Assembly: GCF_934772795.1 (NCBI RefSeq) | Contig: NZ_CAKVMR010000070.1 | Coordinates: 1 to 10,582, forward strand | Length of the DNA: 10,582 nucleotides | DNA from: an uncultured Holdemanella sp. | GTDB taxonomy: Bacteria > Bacillota_I > Bacilli_A > Erysipelotrichales > Erysipelotrichaceae | Reading direction: 5' to 3' | Shown here: positions 1 through 4,758 of the stretch, piece by piece | Numbering within the stretch: the first letter of the stretch is position 1 | How the letters are laid out: every line of letters starts with the position of its first letter | Program-made: the position numbers and the translations under genes | Notes under the pieces: generated by a model | Told to the model about the DNA's origin: nothing | What the model saw: the letters and a program-made list of their open reading frames with translations, nothing else | Databases searched by the model: none

Positions 1-356
1 TTCAGATCCTTCAGAATATTATGTACAGTAAGGATCGATATTTTCTGAGATTTGAAGACAAAAGGATTGAATTCATAATAGGTCTTTCCACAACATGAGC
101 ATTTGTAGCGCCTTGCCCTGTATTTTATTATGCATTTCTGCGTGGTAAGAGCTGAATGAGTGATCTCCTTGGTTACATATTCCTTGATTTTAGACGCAGT
201 AAACCCACAGTAAGGACAAGCCTGATGTTTATCTGTAAGAGTTACAAGAAGAACCATCATCTTATTGAACGTAGTACAGAGAATATTGGCAATATCATCA
301 GGATTCAGGTGAAAAAGATTGATTAACAGCAGTTTGAAAGCATCATTTTCGATCAT
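1..356 (-). CDS. ISL3-like transposase, N-terminal part (runs off window edge)
   Basis: A minus-strand frame open for 118 codons from an ATG at 354-356 to the left edge, so the C-terminal part including any catalytic domain is outside the window. A good Shine-Dalgarno (AAGGAG, complement of 365-370) lies 8 bases before the ATG. The protein carries two Cys pairs typical of the zinc-binding N-terminus of ISL3-family transposases: C47-P-Y-C50-G, and C86 with C88-C89-G within RYKCSCCGKTYYEFNP, preceded by the basic run YRARRYK. The tail (KISILTVHNILKDL) resembles the helical segment that follows in that family. Such enzymes cut and join insertion-sequence ends. ISL3 is my recognition from the layout of the zinc fingers; the DDE catalytic residues cannot be checked here. 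It follows the DUF6431-like gene on the same strand with a 60-base gap, which suggests one element. Confidence 0.72.
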   Translation of the reverse strand, partial: MIENDAFKLLLINLFHLNPDDIANILCTTFNKMMVLLVTLTDKHQACPYCGFTASKIKEYVTKEITHSALTTQKCIIKYRARRYKCSCCGKTYYEFNPFVFKSQKISILTVHNILKDL

Positions 357-369
357 AAGATCATCTCCT

Positions 370-407
370 TTCTGATTTCAATGACATAATATCAAAAGAA
401 ATCAGAA
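370..407. repeat. Perfect 10-bp inverted repeat in the transposase leader
   Basis: TTCTGATTTC at 370-379 is the exact reverse complement of GAAATCAGAA at 398-407, with an 18-base spacer. It sits between the DUF6431-like gene and the transposase and would form a hairpin next to the transposase ribosome binding site (365-370). No T-run follows on either strand, so it does not look like a terminator. A role in limiting transposase translation is possible but only inferred. Confidence 0.5.
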
Positions 408-416
408 TCAGAATTA

Positions 417-941
417 CTATCCTGTTGGTGACAGTACGCAAAGTTTACAATAGCTTCTAGTGGATCCAAAGAGGATATTGTGACGCTTTAAAGACTCTAT
501 CTTTAAATCATTCTGCTTAAAATCTCTCCAATCAGGAAATAACGAATCCCAGAATTCGATTACACGAGCTTTAACTTTACGAATCGTTTGTAGAGCAACT
601 TCAAAAGAAGTGATCAAATCATCATTCTCATCAAGTGTGACAATATAGTAAATGAAAAGATAAGTGAATTGAGTATAAGGGACGAAATTAGTTGGAAGCA
701 AAGCATGAGTGGATTTACATTGAGTACACTGGATACGCTGAACAGGAATTTGAATCTTACACTCACCACTGGAAATATCATCAATGATCACAAATCTTCT
801 GTAGTGCCCATATAATATAAAAAGACCAACGGCACAACAAACAGGACAATGTAAAGACAGCAAATCAATCGCATTAACAAAAGCTTGATAATCATCTTTA
901 TTCAAAATCAGGTTGAAGTCGTTGGTAATTTTCAGTATCAT
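417..941 (-). CDS. DUF6431-like zinc-finger protein, probably element-associated
   Basis: A 174-residue protein with two Cys pairs likely to bind zinc: H31-C32-P-V-C35 and C72-T-Q-C75. Between and after them are features I associate with DUF6431 proteins: YGHYRR (44-49), the stretch IPVQRIQC (65-72), and THALLP followed by VPYTQ. The function of that family is unknown. It is often seen near transposases or integrases, and the zinc-ribbon layout resembles transposase N-termini, so DNA binding is a reasonable inference. No Shine-Dalgarno is visible before the ATG at 939-941, so the start is uncertain or translation is poor. The C-terminus (KLCVLSPTG) ends 60 bases before the ISL3-like transposase. 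The ORF shows no internal break, but I cannot tell whether its end is natural or truncated. Confidence 0.6.
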   Translation of the reverse strand: MILKITNDFNLILNKDDYQAFVNAIDLLSLHCPVCCAVGLFILYGHYRRFVIIDDISSGECKIQIPVQRIQCTQCKSTHALLPTNFVPYTQFTYLFIYYIVTLDENDDLITSFEVALQTIRKVKARVIEFWDSLFPDWRDFKQNDLKIESLKRHNILFGSTRSYCKLCVLSPTG

Positions 942-960
942 AATATTGTCTAAGAGGACG

Positions 961-1006
961 GGTAGAAATCACAACTTTGGTCGGTGCTGGATTTCTACCT
1001 TTTTTA
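961..1006 (+). terminator. Hairpin with T-run upstream of the DUF6431-like gene
   Basis: GGTAGAAATC (961-970) pairs perfectly with GATTTCTACC (990-999), and 1000-1006 is all T. Read on the plus strand this has the form of a Rho-independent terminator, though the 19-base loop is long. No plus-strand gene lies to its left in the window. It may block antisense transcripts entering the mobile element from its other side, or it may simply be a structured leader of the minus-strand gene. Confidence 0.45.
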
Positions 1007-1044
1007 TTTACGTCCAATCCCTTCTAAAAATACTGTAACAAAAA

Positions 1045-1136
1045 GATAGGGAAAGTTCACCCTAAAAGTGTTTAAAGGTCATCTCTATCTCAGAGTCAAA
1101 ATCCCTATGACTTTTAAAGGTTGATTTATCCCTATC
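1045..1136. repeat. Imperfect ~92-bp inverted repeat, likely insertion-sequence end or MITE
   Basis: GATAGGG (1045-1051) is mirrored by CCCTATC (1130-1136). Internal arms TTTAAAGGTCAT (1071-1082) and ATGACTTTTAAA (1107-1118) pair at 11 of 12 positions, so the whole block can fold into an interrupted cruciform. It lies between the mobile-element genes and the first metal-related promoter, where the element's transposase-proximal end is expected. It may be the ISL3-like element's terminal plus subterminal repeat, or a separate miniature element nested there. No clear target duplication is visible. Confidence 0.5.
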
Positions 1137-1153
1137 TATTTTTATATATTCTT

Positions 1154-1180
1154 AAACTGTCGTAAGACAGTTTTTTTTTT
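1154..1180 (+). terminator. Rho-independent terminator with GTAA tetraloop
   Basis: AAACTGTC (1154-1161) and GACAGTTT (1166-1173) form an 8-bp stem closed by a GTAA (GNRA) loop, and the T-run extends 1171-1180. It ends two bases before the next promoter's -35 box and insulates the metal island from transcription arriving from the mobile-element side. Confidence 0.75.
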
Positions 1181-1181
1181 G

Positions 1182-1210
1182 TTGACAAAGGGAAGAGAAT
1201 AAGATATATT
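1182..1210 (+). promoter_or_regulatory. Promoter P1, sigma-A type
   Basis: TTGACA (1182-1187), 17 bases, then TATATT (1205-1210), a near-consensus housekeeping promoter. The predicted start is near 1217, exactly where the GTTAG-N6-CTAAC element begins. Its transcript would meet a terminator at 1302-1330, so it drives a very short unit, not obviously the downstream operon. Confidence 0.75.
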
Positions 1211-1216
1211 AGTAAC

Positions 1217-1237
1217 AGTTAGATGAAACTAACTAAC
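1217..1237. promoter_or_regulatory. Putative metalloregulator operator over the P1 start site
   Basis: Perfect inverted repeat AGTTAG-ATGAAA-CTAACT at 1217-1234, followed by an overlapping extra CTAAC to 1237. The same GTTAG-N6-CTAAC arrangement recurs at the ATPase promoter and the feo promoter in this window. Its place at the transcription start suggests repression. The half-sites resemble those of DtxR/IdeR-type iron or manganese regulators, but the spacing differs from the classical motif, so the regulator family is unassigned. Confidence 0.6.
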
Positions 1238-1297
1238 ACTAAATGCATTTATGGAATCGCTCTTTTCACTTGTTTAATAATTTATTGGATTTCATAG
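1223..1297 (+). CDS. Possible 24-residue hydrophobic membrane peptide (leaderless?)
   Basis: An ATG at 1223-1225 opens a frame ending at TAG 1295-1297, just before the terminator stem at 1302. The peptide starts MKLTNTKC and ends LIIYWIS: two lysines near the N-terminus, then about 16 mostly hydrophobic residues, as in a single-pass small membrane protein. Against it, there is no Shine-Dalgarno, and the predicted transcript start (about 1217) leaves only about 6 leader bases, so translation would have to be leaderless. The unit may instead be a small RNA, or a by-product. Low confidence as a gene; recorded because it fills the tiny transcription unit from operator to terminator. Confidence 0.3.
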   Translation: MKLTNTKCIYGIALFTCLIIYWIS

Positions 1298-1301
1298 ATT
1301 T

Positions 1302-1330
1302 GGACATTTTTAAAAAATGTCCTTTTTTTT
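1302..1330 (+). terminator. Rho-independent terminator of the short P1 unit
   Basis: GGACATTTT (1302-1310) pairs with AAAATGTCC (1314-1322), followed by eight T (1323-1330). It ends the P1 transcript after about 115 bases and is directly followed by the -35 box of the next promoter at 1332. Unless it is regulated as an attenuator, it separates the P1 unit from the ATPase operon. Confidence 0.72.
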
Positions 1331-1331
1331 A

Positions 1332-1360
1332 TTTACAATTTCTAGGAGTAAGACTATACT
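1332..1360 (+). promoter_or_regulatory. Promoter P2 of the DUF6110-like/ATPase operon
   Basis: TTTACA (1332-1337), 17 bases, TATACT (1355-1360). The predicted start is near 1367, giving a leader of about 55 bases before the ATG at 1423. That is too short for a known metal riboswitch. The -10 box runs into the operator at 1359-1390. Confidence 0.7.
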
Positions 1361-1390
1361 AACTGATAGTTAGAAGTAACTAATTCTAAC
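1359..1390. promoter_or_regulatory. Putative metalloregulator operator at P2
   Basis: CTAACT (1359-1364), three bases, AGTTAG (1368-1373) forms a palindrome that overlaps the -10 box. The right arm also starts a GTTAG-AAGTAA-CTAAt copy (1369-1384) of the GTTAG-N6-CTAAC element, and a further CTAAC lies at 1386-1390. Several overlapping half-sites over the start region suggest cooperative repressor binding. The regulator is not identified. Confidence 0.6.
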
Positions 1391-1422
1391 TTACATTCAT
1401 AGTTCTAAGGAGGATATATATT

Positions 1423-1650
1423 ATGAAAGACGGATGGAAAAATAAAACAATGTGGACATTTATTGGAGGTGCAGCGACAGCTCTTGCTGGTTCTAAGTTT
1501 TTAAAGAGTGATACAGCTCATGATTTAGCTGTTAAAGGTTTAGCTGGTGGAATGAAGCTTAAATCGGATACAACTTATAAGTATGAGACAATTAAGGAAG
1601 ACGCAAAGGATTTATTAGAAGAAGCCAAAGTTCAAAACGAAGGCGAATAA
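1423..1650 (+). CDS. DUF6110-like small protein paired with the P-type ATPase
   Basis: A 75-residue protein with a strong ribosome binding site (AAGGAGG, 1407-1413) 9 bases before its ATG. Residues around 11-28 (MWTFIGGAATALAGSKFL) form a Gly/Ala-rich, membrane-active helix. A second glycine-rich stretch (LAVKGLAGGMKL) and a charged C-terminal helix follow. I recognise this as the DUF6110 type that commonly precedes heavy-metal P-type ATPases in Firmicutes. By layout it parallels the mycobacterial DUF1490/PacL proteins, single-helix partners that stabilise and cluster metal-efflux P-ATPases; that link is an inference, not a visible homology. It lacks Cys and His clusters, so it has no evident metal site of its own. 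The ATPase gene starts one base after its stop, implying translational coupling and joint function. Confidence 0.75.
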   Translation: MKDGWKNKTMWTFIGGAATALAGSKFLKSDTAHDLAVKGLAGGMKLKSDTTYKYETIKEDAKDLLEEAKVQNEGE

Positions 1651-1651
1651 A

Positions 1652-3754
1652 ATGAGTAGTTTTACTATTGCCCATGATATTCCTGGTCGAATGAGAATTC
1701 GCTATGGAAAGAATGTTTTTTCTAGTGTTCAGGGCGAAGTTTTAAAAAAGGATCTTTATGCATGGTCAATGATTGAGAGTGTGGAGGTCAACAATGTTAC
1801 GGGTAGTGTTTTGATGTTGTATGACAAAGCACAAAAAGGCTTGTTACTGAATAAACTAAAGGATTTAGATATCCAATATCTTCAAAATGCAGATACATCT
1901 TCGATTGTGGTCCATTCACAATCACCAGAAGCTATTGCGATGAATCGAGAATATATGAATCGGTTCTTTAAGATCATTGGTAAACGTTATTTCATTAAAT
2001 GGTTTTTACCAATGGGACTTGGTAATGCGATTACGATTTATAAGTCGATTCATTTTCTTAAAGAAGGCTTAAATTCACTTTTACAATGCAAGGTCAATGT
2101 TCCTTTATTGGATGCGACAAGTATTGGTGTGAGTTTGATTCAAAATAACTATACAATTGCAGGAAATATTATGATGTTACTCAATATTTCGGACTTGTTA
2201 GAGGATTATACTCGTAAGAAAACAAAGCTTGAATTATCCAATAGTTTGTCGATTCAATTTGATAAAGTATGGATCTTAGAAGATGGTGTTGAACAAGAAA
2301 TCGCAATGTCTAAGCTTCAAAAAGGTGATATAGTCATTTCACAAACTGGTTCTATGATTCCGGTTGATGGAGAAATCGTAGATGGAGAGGCAATGATCAA
2401 TGAATCTAGCTTTACAGGAGAACCTCTATCAAAACATGTAAAGAAAAATGATACAGTATTCGCGGGTACTTTAGTTGAAGAAGGAAAACTGTTTATTTGT
2501 GTTCGTAATCTACAAGATGAAAGTCGTATCAGTAATATTGTGAAGATGATCGATACAAACGAATCATTAAAGGCGAGTATTCAAGCTAAGGCAGAACATT
2601 TGGCAGATTCTATTGTTCCGTTTAGTTTTCTTGGCTTTTTTGGCGTTTTAGCTTTGACAAGAAATGTAACACGCGCAACCTCAGTATTGATGGTGGATTA
2701 TTCTTGTGCCATTCGATTATCTACTTCGATTTCAGTAATTAGTGCAATGCTAGAGGCAAGTAAGCGTAATGTATTAGTAAAAGGTGGTAAGTATTTAGAG
2801 GCGATCAAAGATGCGGATGTGATTGTCTTTGATAAGACGGGTACTTTGACAAACGCAAATCCAACCGTAAAGAAAGTAGTTCCTTTAAACGGATATACGC
2901 GTGATGAAGTATTAAGGATTGCAGCTTGTCTTGAGGAACATTTCCCTCATAGTGTAGCCAATGCGATTGTAAACCAGGCAAAAAAAGAAGGCTTGATTCA
3001 TGAAGAAGAGCATGCCAAAGTTGAATATATCATTGCACATGGTATTGCGACAACTCTATACGGTAAACGTGCGATTATTGGTAGTGATCATTTTATTTTT
3101 GAAGATGAAGGTATCGAAAAGACAGATGATATAGATAATGTGATTCATTCACTTGAAAGTGAAGGAGCAGGATCTATGATTTATCTTGCGATTGACAATA
3201 AAGTGTGTGGAATTATCAGTATCTATGATCCTGTTAAAGATGAGGCTAAACAAGTTGTTCACAATTTAAAAACATTGGGAATCGATAAAGTAGTCATGTT
3301 GACAGGGGATTGTGATAGTGCCGCAAAAGCAGTGGCTCATGAATTGGATTTAGATGATTATCGTGCATCAGTTTTACCAGAAGATAAGGCTGCATATATT
3401 CAGATGTTGAAAGACCAAGGTCATACTGTTATTATGGTCGGAGATGGAATCAATGATACACCAGCTCTATCAACGGCAGATGTTTCGATTTCCATGCAAG
3501 ATAGTTCGGATTTAGCGCGAGAATTAGCTGATATAACACTTGTATCAAGTAATTTAAATGAACTTGTGATTCTAAGAAAACTTGCCATGCATTTATTTGA
3601 TCGAATTCATGCGAATTATCGTTTTATCGTGGCCTTTAATTCAAGCTTGATTGGACTAGGAGCACTCGGCATGATGAGTCCAAACACAACAAGTTTATTA
3701 CATAACGGAAGCACGTTTTCGATTGCTGCTTCAAGTACACGTAATTACTTATAA
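1652..3754 (+). CDS. Heavy-metal-transporting P1B-type ATPase with N-terminal HMA_2-like domain
   Basis: A 700-residue ATP-driven metal transporter of the plasma membrane. An N-terminal ferredoxin-like domain begins with H8-D-I-P-G-R-M-R-I-R, the HxxPGRxRxR signature of the HMA_2 type, and it lacks the metal-binding CxxC. Catalytic parts are intact: actuator TGEP (255-258), phosphorylation motif with D394 in DKTGTLT, a variant HP locus (EEH430-F-P-H433), and hinge GDGIND (597-602). The ion-pathway motif, CPC or SPC in most P1B pumps, is S351-C352-A353 without the proline. The C-terminus ends in a LLHNGST motif and looks complete. The substrate cannot be fixed: Mn, Zn, Fe and Co are all possible. 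CtpC-like Mn/Zn pumps of mycobacteria, which pair with a PacL-type protein, are the nearest functional analogue I can name. It has only a weak internal Shine-Dalgarno (AAGG near 1640), so expression likely depends on coupling to the preceding gene. Confidence 0.9.
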   Translation: MSSFTIAHDIPGRMRIRYGKNVFSSVQGEVLKKDLYAWSMIESVEVNNVTGSVLMLYDKAQKGLLLNKLKDLDIQYLQNADTSSIVVHSQSPEAIAMNREYMNRFFKIIGKRYFIKWFLPMGLGNAITIYKSIHFLKEGLNSLLQCKVNVPLLDATSIGVSLIQNNYTIAGNIMMLLNISDLLEDYTRKKTKLELSNSLSIQFDKVWILEDGVEQEIAMSKLQKGDIVISQTGSMIPVDGEIVDGEAMINESSFTGEPLSKHVKKNDTVFAGTLVEEGKLFICVRNLQDESRISNIVKMIDTNESLKASIQAKAEHLADSIVPFSFLGFFGVLALTRNVTRATSVLMVDYSCAIRLSTSISVISAMLEASKRNVLVKGGKYLEAIKDADVIVFDKTGTLTNANPTVKKVVPLNGYTRDEVLRIAACLEEHFPHSVANAIVNQAKKEGLIHEEEHAKVEYIIAHGIATTLYGKRAIIGSDHFIFEDEGIEKTDDIDNVIHSLESEGAGSMIYLAIDNKVCGIISIYDPVKDEAKQVVHNLKTLGIDKVVMLTGDCDSAAKAVAHELDLDDYRASVLPEDKAAYIQMLKDQGHTVIMVGDGINDTPALSTADVSISMQDSSDLARELADITLVSSNLNELVILRKLAMHLFDRIHANYRFIVAFNSSLIGLGALGMMSPNTTSLLHNGSTFSIAASSTRNYL

Positions 3755-3761
3755 ATAAAAG

Positions 3762-3793
3762 AAAAACTGGAATTTGTGATTCCAGTTTTTTTT
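3762..3793. terminator. Bidirectional terminator between ATPase and HMA protein genes
   Basis: AAAAACTGGAAT (3762-3773) pairs perfectly over 12 bp with ATTCCAGTTTTT (3779-3790) around a 5-base loop. A T-run reaches 3793 on the plus strand, and A residues before the stem supply a T-run on the minus strand. It lies between two convergent genes and can serve both. Confidence 0.88.
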
Positions 3794-4153
3794 CTATACG
3801 GCTTTAGATGTATATCCAACATTGGATAAAGTATCGATTAACTTATCTGTTGAATGTTGTTGTTTAGATAATATGGTAACTGTATTATCCTCCGTATTTA
3901 CTTTGGCATAAAATCCTTCTTGCGAGTTAAATGCATTTTCAATTGTACGAACACAGTTTTGACAATGAATGTCATATACTTTTAAAACGTTTTTGTAAGG
4001 ATAATGTTCCCTGTTTTTATCTTTTACTTTGACTTTTTTAACCGTTTCACTGCCACCACAACATCCTGAAGTAGCTCTTTTTTTTGTGGAACGAATGCCG
4101 ATTGCGATAATGATAATTAAAATTAAACAAATAATAATTGTTGGTAAGTTCAT
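3794..4153 (-). CDS. Membrane-anchored HMA-domain protein (metal chaperone-like)
   Basis: A 119-residue protein. Residues 5-20 form one very hydrophobic transmembrane helix (TIIICLILIIIIAIGI) followed by basic residues R21, K24, K25, R26, which places the rest in the cytoplasm. A CCGG cluster (C31-C32) comes next, then a lysine-rich linker, then an HMA fold with the metal site H63-C64-Q-N-C67. HMA domains carry Cu(I), Zn or similar soft metals and pass them to P-type ATPases. Here one is tethered to the membrane, facing the neighbouring ATPase, whose own N-terminal domain has lost CxxC, so it may supply that function in trans (inference). The HMA motif is CxNC-like rather than the classic MxCxxC, because an Ile-His pair precedes the first Cys. 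Ribosome binding site AAGGAGGA (complement of 4163-4170). The gene is convergent to the ATPase and divergent from the feo operon. Confidence 0.85.
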   Translation of the reverse strand: MNLPTIIICLILIIIIAIGIRSTKKRATSGCCGGSETVKKVKVKDKNREHYPYKNVLKVYDIHCQNCVRTIENAFNSQEGFYAKVNTEDNTVTILSKQQHSTDKLIDTLSNVGYTSKAV

Positions 4154-4175
4154 AATTTAATATCCTCCTTTTAAA

Positions 4176-4204
4176 AAAATACACTGTTTAGTTAGATATG
4201 TCAA
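4176..4204 (-). promoter_or_regulatory. Promoter of the HMA-domain protein gene
   Basis: On the minus strand TTGACA (complement of 4199-4204) is followed after 17 bases by TATTTT (complement of 4176-4181). The -10 box is mediocre, the -35 perfect. The promoter faces away from the feo promoter, and the transcript leader would be short. Confidence 0.55.
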
Positions 4205-4206
4205 AC
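4191..4206. promoter_or_regulatory. Imperfect operator copy at the HMA gene promoter
   Basis: GTTAG (4191-4195), six bases, CAAAC (4202-4206) matches the GTTAG-N6-CTAAC element with one mismatch and overlaps the minus-strand -35 box. It could bring this gene under the same regulator as feo and the ATPase. Weaker than the other copies and possibly chance in AT-rich DNA. Confidence 0.35.
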
Positions 4207-4231
4207 TGAGTTAAACTTGTATAACTTTTTG

Positions 4232-4260
4232 TTGACATTGTGGGATAGTGAGAGTAAACT
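4232..4260 (+). promoter_or_regulatory. feo operon promoter
   Basis: TTGACA (4232-4237), 17 bases, TAAACT (4255-4260). The predicted start is near 4267, so the leader before the first feoA is only about 30 bases. The -10 box merges into the operator at 4259-4282. Confidence 0.7.
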
Positions 4261-4282
4261 AACTGTGTTAGAAGAGTCTAAC
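4259..4282. promoter_or_regulatory. Putative metalloregulator operator of the feo operon
   Basis: CTAAC (4259-4263), TGT, GTTAG (4267-4271), AAGAGT, CTAAC (4278-4282): three half-sites making two overlapping inverted repeats from the -10 box to two bases before the ribosome binding site (4284-4290). The GTTAG-N6-CTAAC part matches the copies at 1218-1233 and, nearly, 1369-1384. Iron-dependent repression would suit a ferrous iron importer; the regulator is unidentified. Confidence 0.65.
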
Positions 4283-4296
4283 CAGGAGGGTTCGAT

Positions 4297-4506
4297 ATGC
4301 CATTATCTTTTGCAGATTTAAATTCAGTCAATACAATTAAGAAAATTGGTGGTTCAAAAGAACAGCAGCGACACTTAGAAAACTTGGGTTTTGTACCGGG
4401 GACTGTAATTGTGGTTGTGAGTAAAACCAATGGAAATGTCATTGTGAATGTTAAAGAGGTTCGAATAGCCATTAGTGAAGAACTCGCAAGAAAGATCATG
4501 GTGTAG
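4297..4506 (+). CDS. feoA: FeoA-family protein, first copy
   Basis: A 69-residue cytosolic SH3-like beta-barrel protein of the FeoA family, which supports the FeoB ferrous iron channel. Typical features are the central segment HLENLGFVPGTVIVVV (about 29-44), the strand NVIVNVKEVRIAI, and the terminal LARKIMV. Its strong AGGAGGG site (4284-4290) lies just downstream of the operator. It is the first gene of the operon, 12 bases before the second feoA. This copy is more divergent from classical FeoA than the next, beginning MPLSFADL. Tandem FeoA proteins are common in Firmicute feo operons. Confidence 0.9.
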   Translation: MPLSFADLNSVNTIKKIGGSKEQQRHLENLGFVPGTVIVVVSKTNGNVIVNVKEVRIAISEELARKIMV

Positions 4507-4518
4507 AAAGGAGTAATT

Positions 4519-4737
4519 ATGACTTTAAAGGAAGTTTCAATTGGTCAAACAGTGACTGTAAAGAAGTTGTCTGGTCAAGGAGCAACAAAGCGAAGAATTA
4601 TGGATATGGGAATTACTAAAGGTGTGAGTGTTACGGTTCAGAAGGTAGCTCCATTAGGAGATCCTATTGAATTAACGGTTCGTGGATATCAATTGTCGCT
4701 TCGTAAAGCCGACGCAGAAATGATTGAAGTAGAGTAA
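4519..4737 (+). CDS. feoA: FeoA-family protein, second copy
   Basis: A 72-residue FeoA protein with the family pattern: MTLKEVSIGQTVTVKKL, then RRIMDMGITKGVSVTVQKVAP with the signature MG(I/L)xxG, then GDPIELTVRGYQLSLRKADAEMIEV, where the GDP-x-E/R-GY-x-LSLRK tail is characteristic. It probably binds the FeoB G-domain or channel and tunes ferrous iron transport. Shine-Dalgarno AAAGGAG starts right after the previous stop at 4506; feoB follows after 21 bases. It differs clearly from the first copy, so the two are probably not interchangeable. Confidence 0.95.
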   Translation: MTLKEVSIGQTVTVKKLSGQGATKRRIMDMGITKGVSVTVQKVAPLGDPIELTVRGYQLSLRKADAEMIEVE

Positions 4738-4758
4738 AGTTTAAATTAGGAGGGAATT

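Noticed and set aside
1217..1330. Metal-sensing riboswitch (Mn yybP-ykoY or NiCo type) before the ATPase operon
   Set aside because: I saw no recognisable conserved core of either class. The interval is about 115 bases, ends in its own terminator and is followed by a separate promoter, so operator control explains it better.
4259..4282. CopY or AdcR type operator
   Set aside because: No TACA-N2-TGTA copper box is present. The AdcR-like TTAAC-N2-GTTAA form is not matched because arms are CTAAC/GTTAG with 3-, 5- or 6-base spacing.
4278..4499. Minus-strand 73-codon frame over the first feoA
   Set aside because: It is complementary to the clear FeoA coding frame and has no family resemblance or ribosome binding site.
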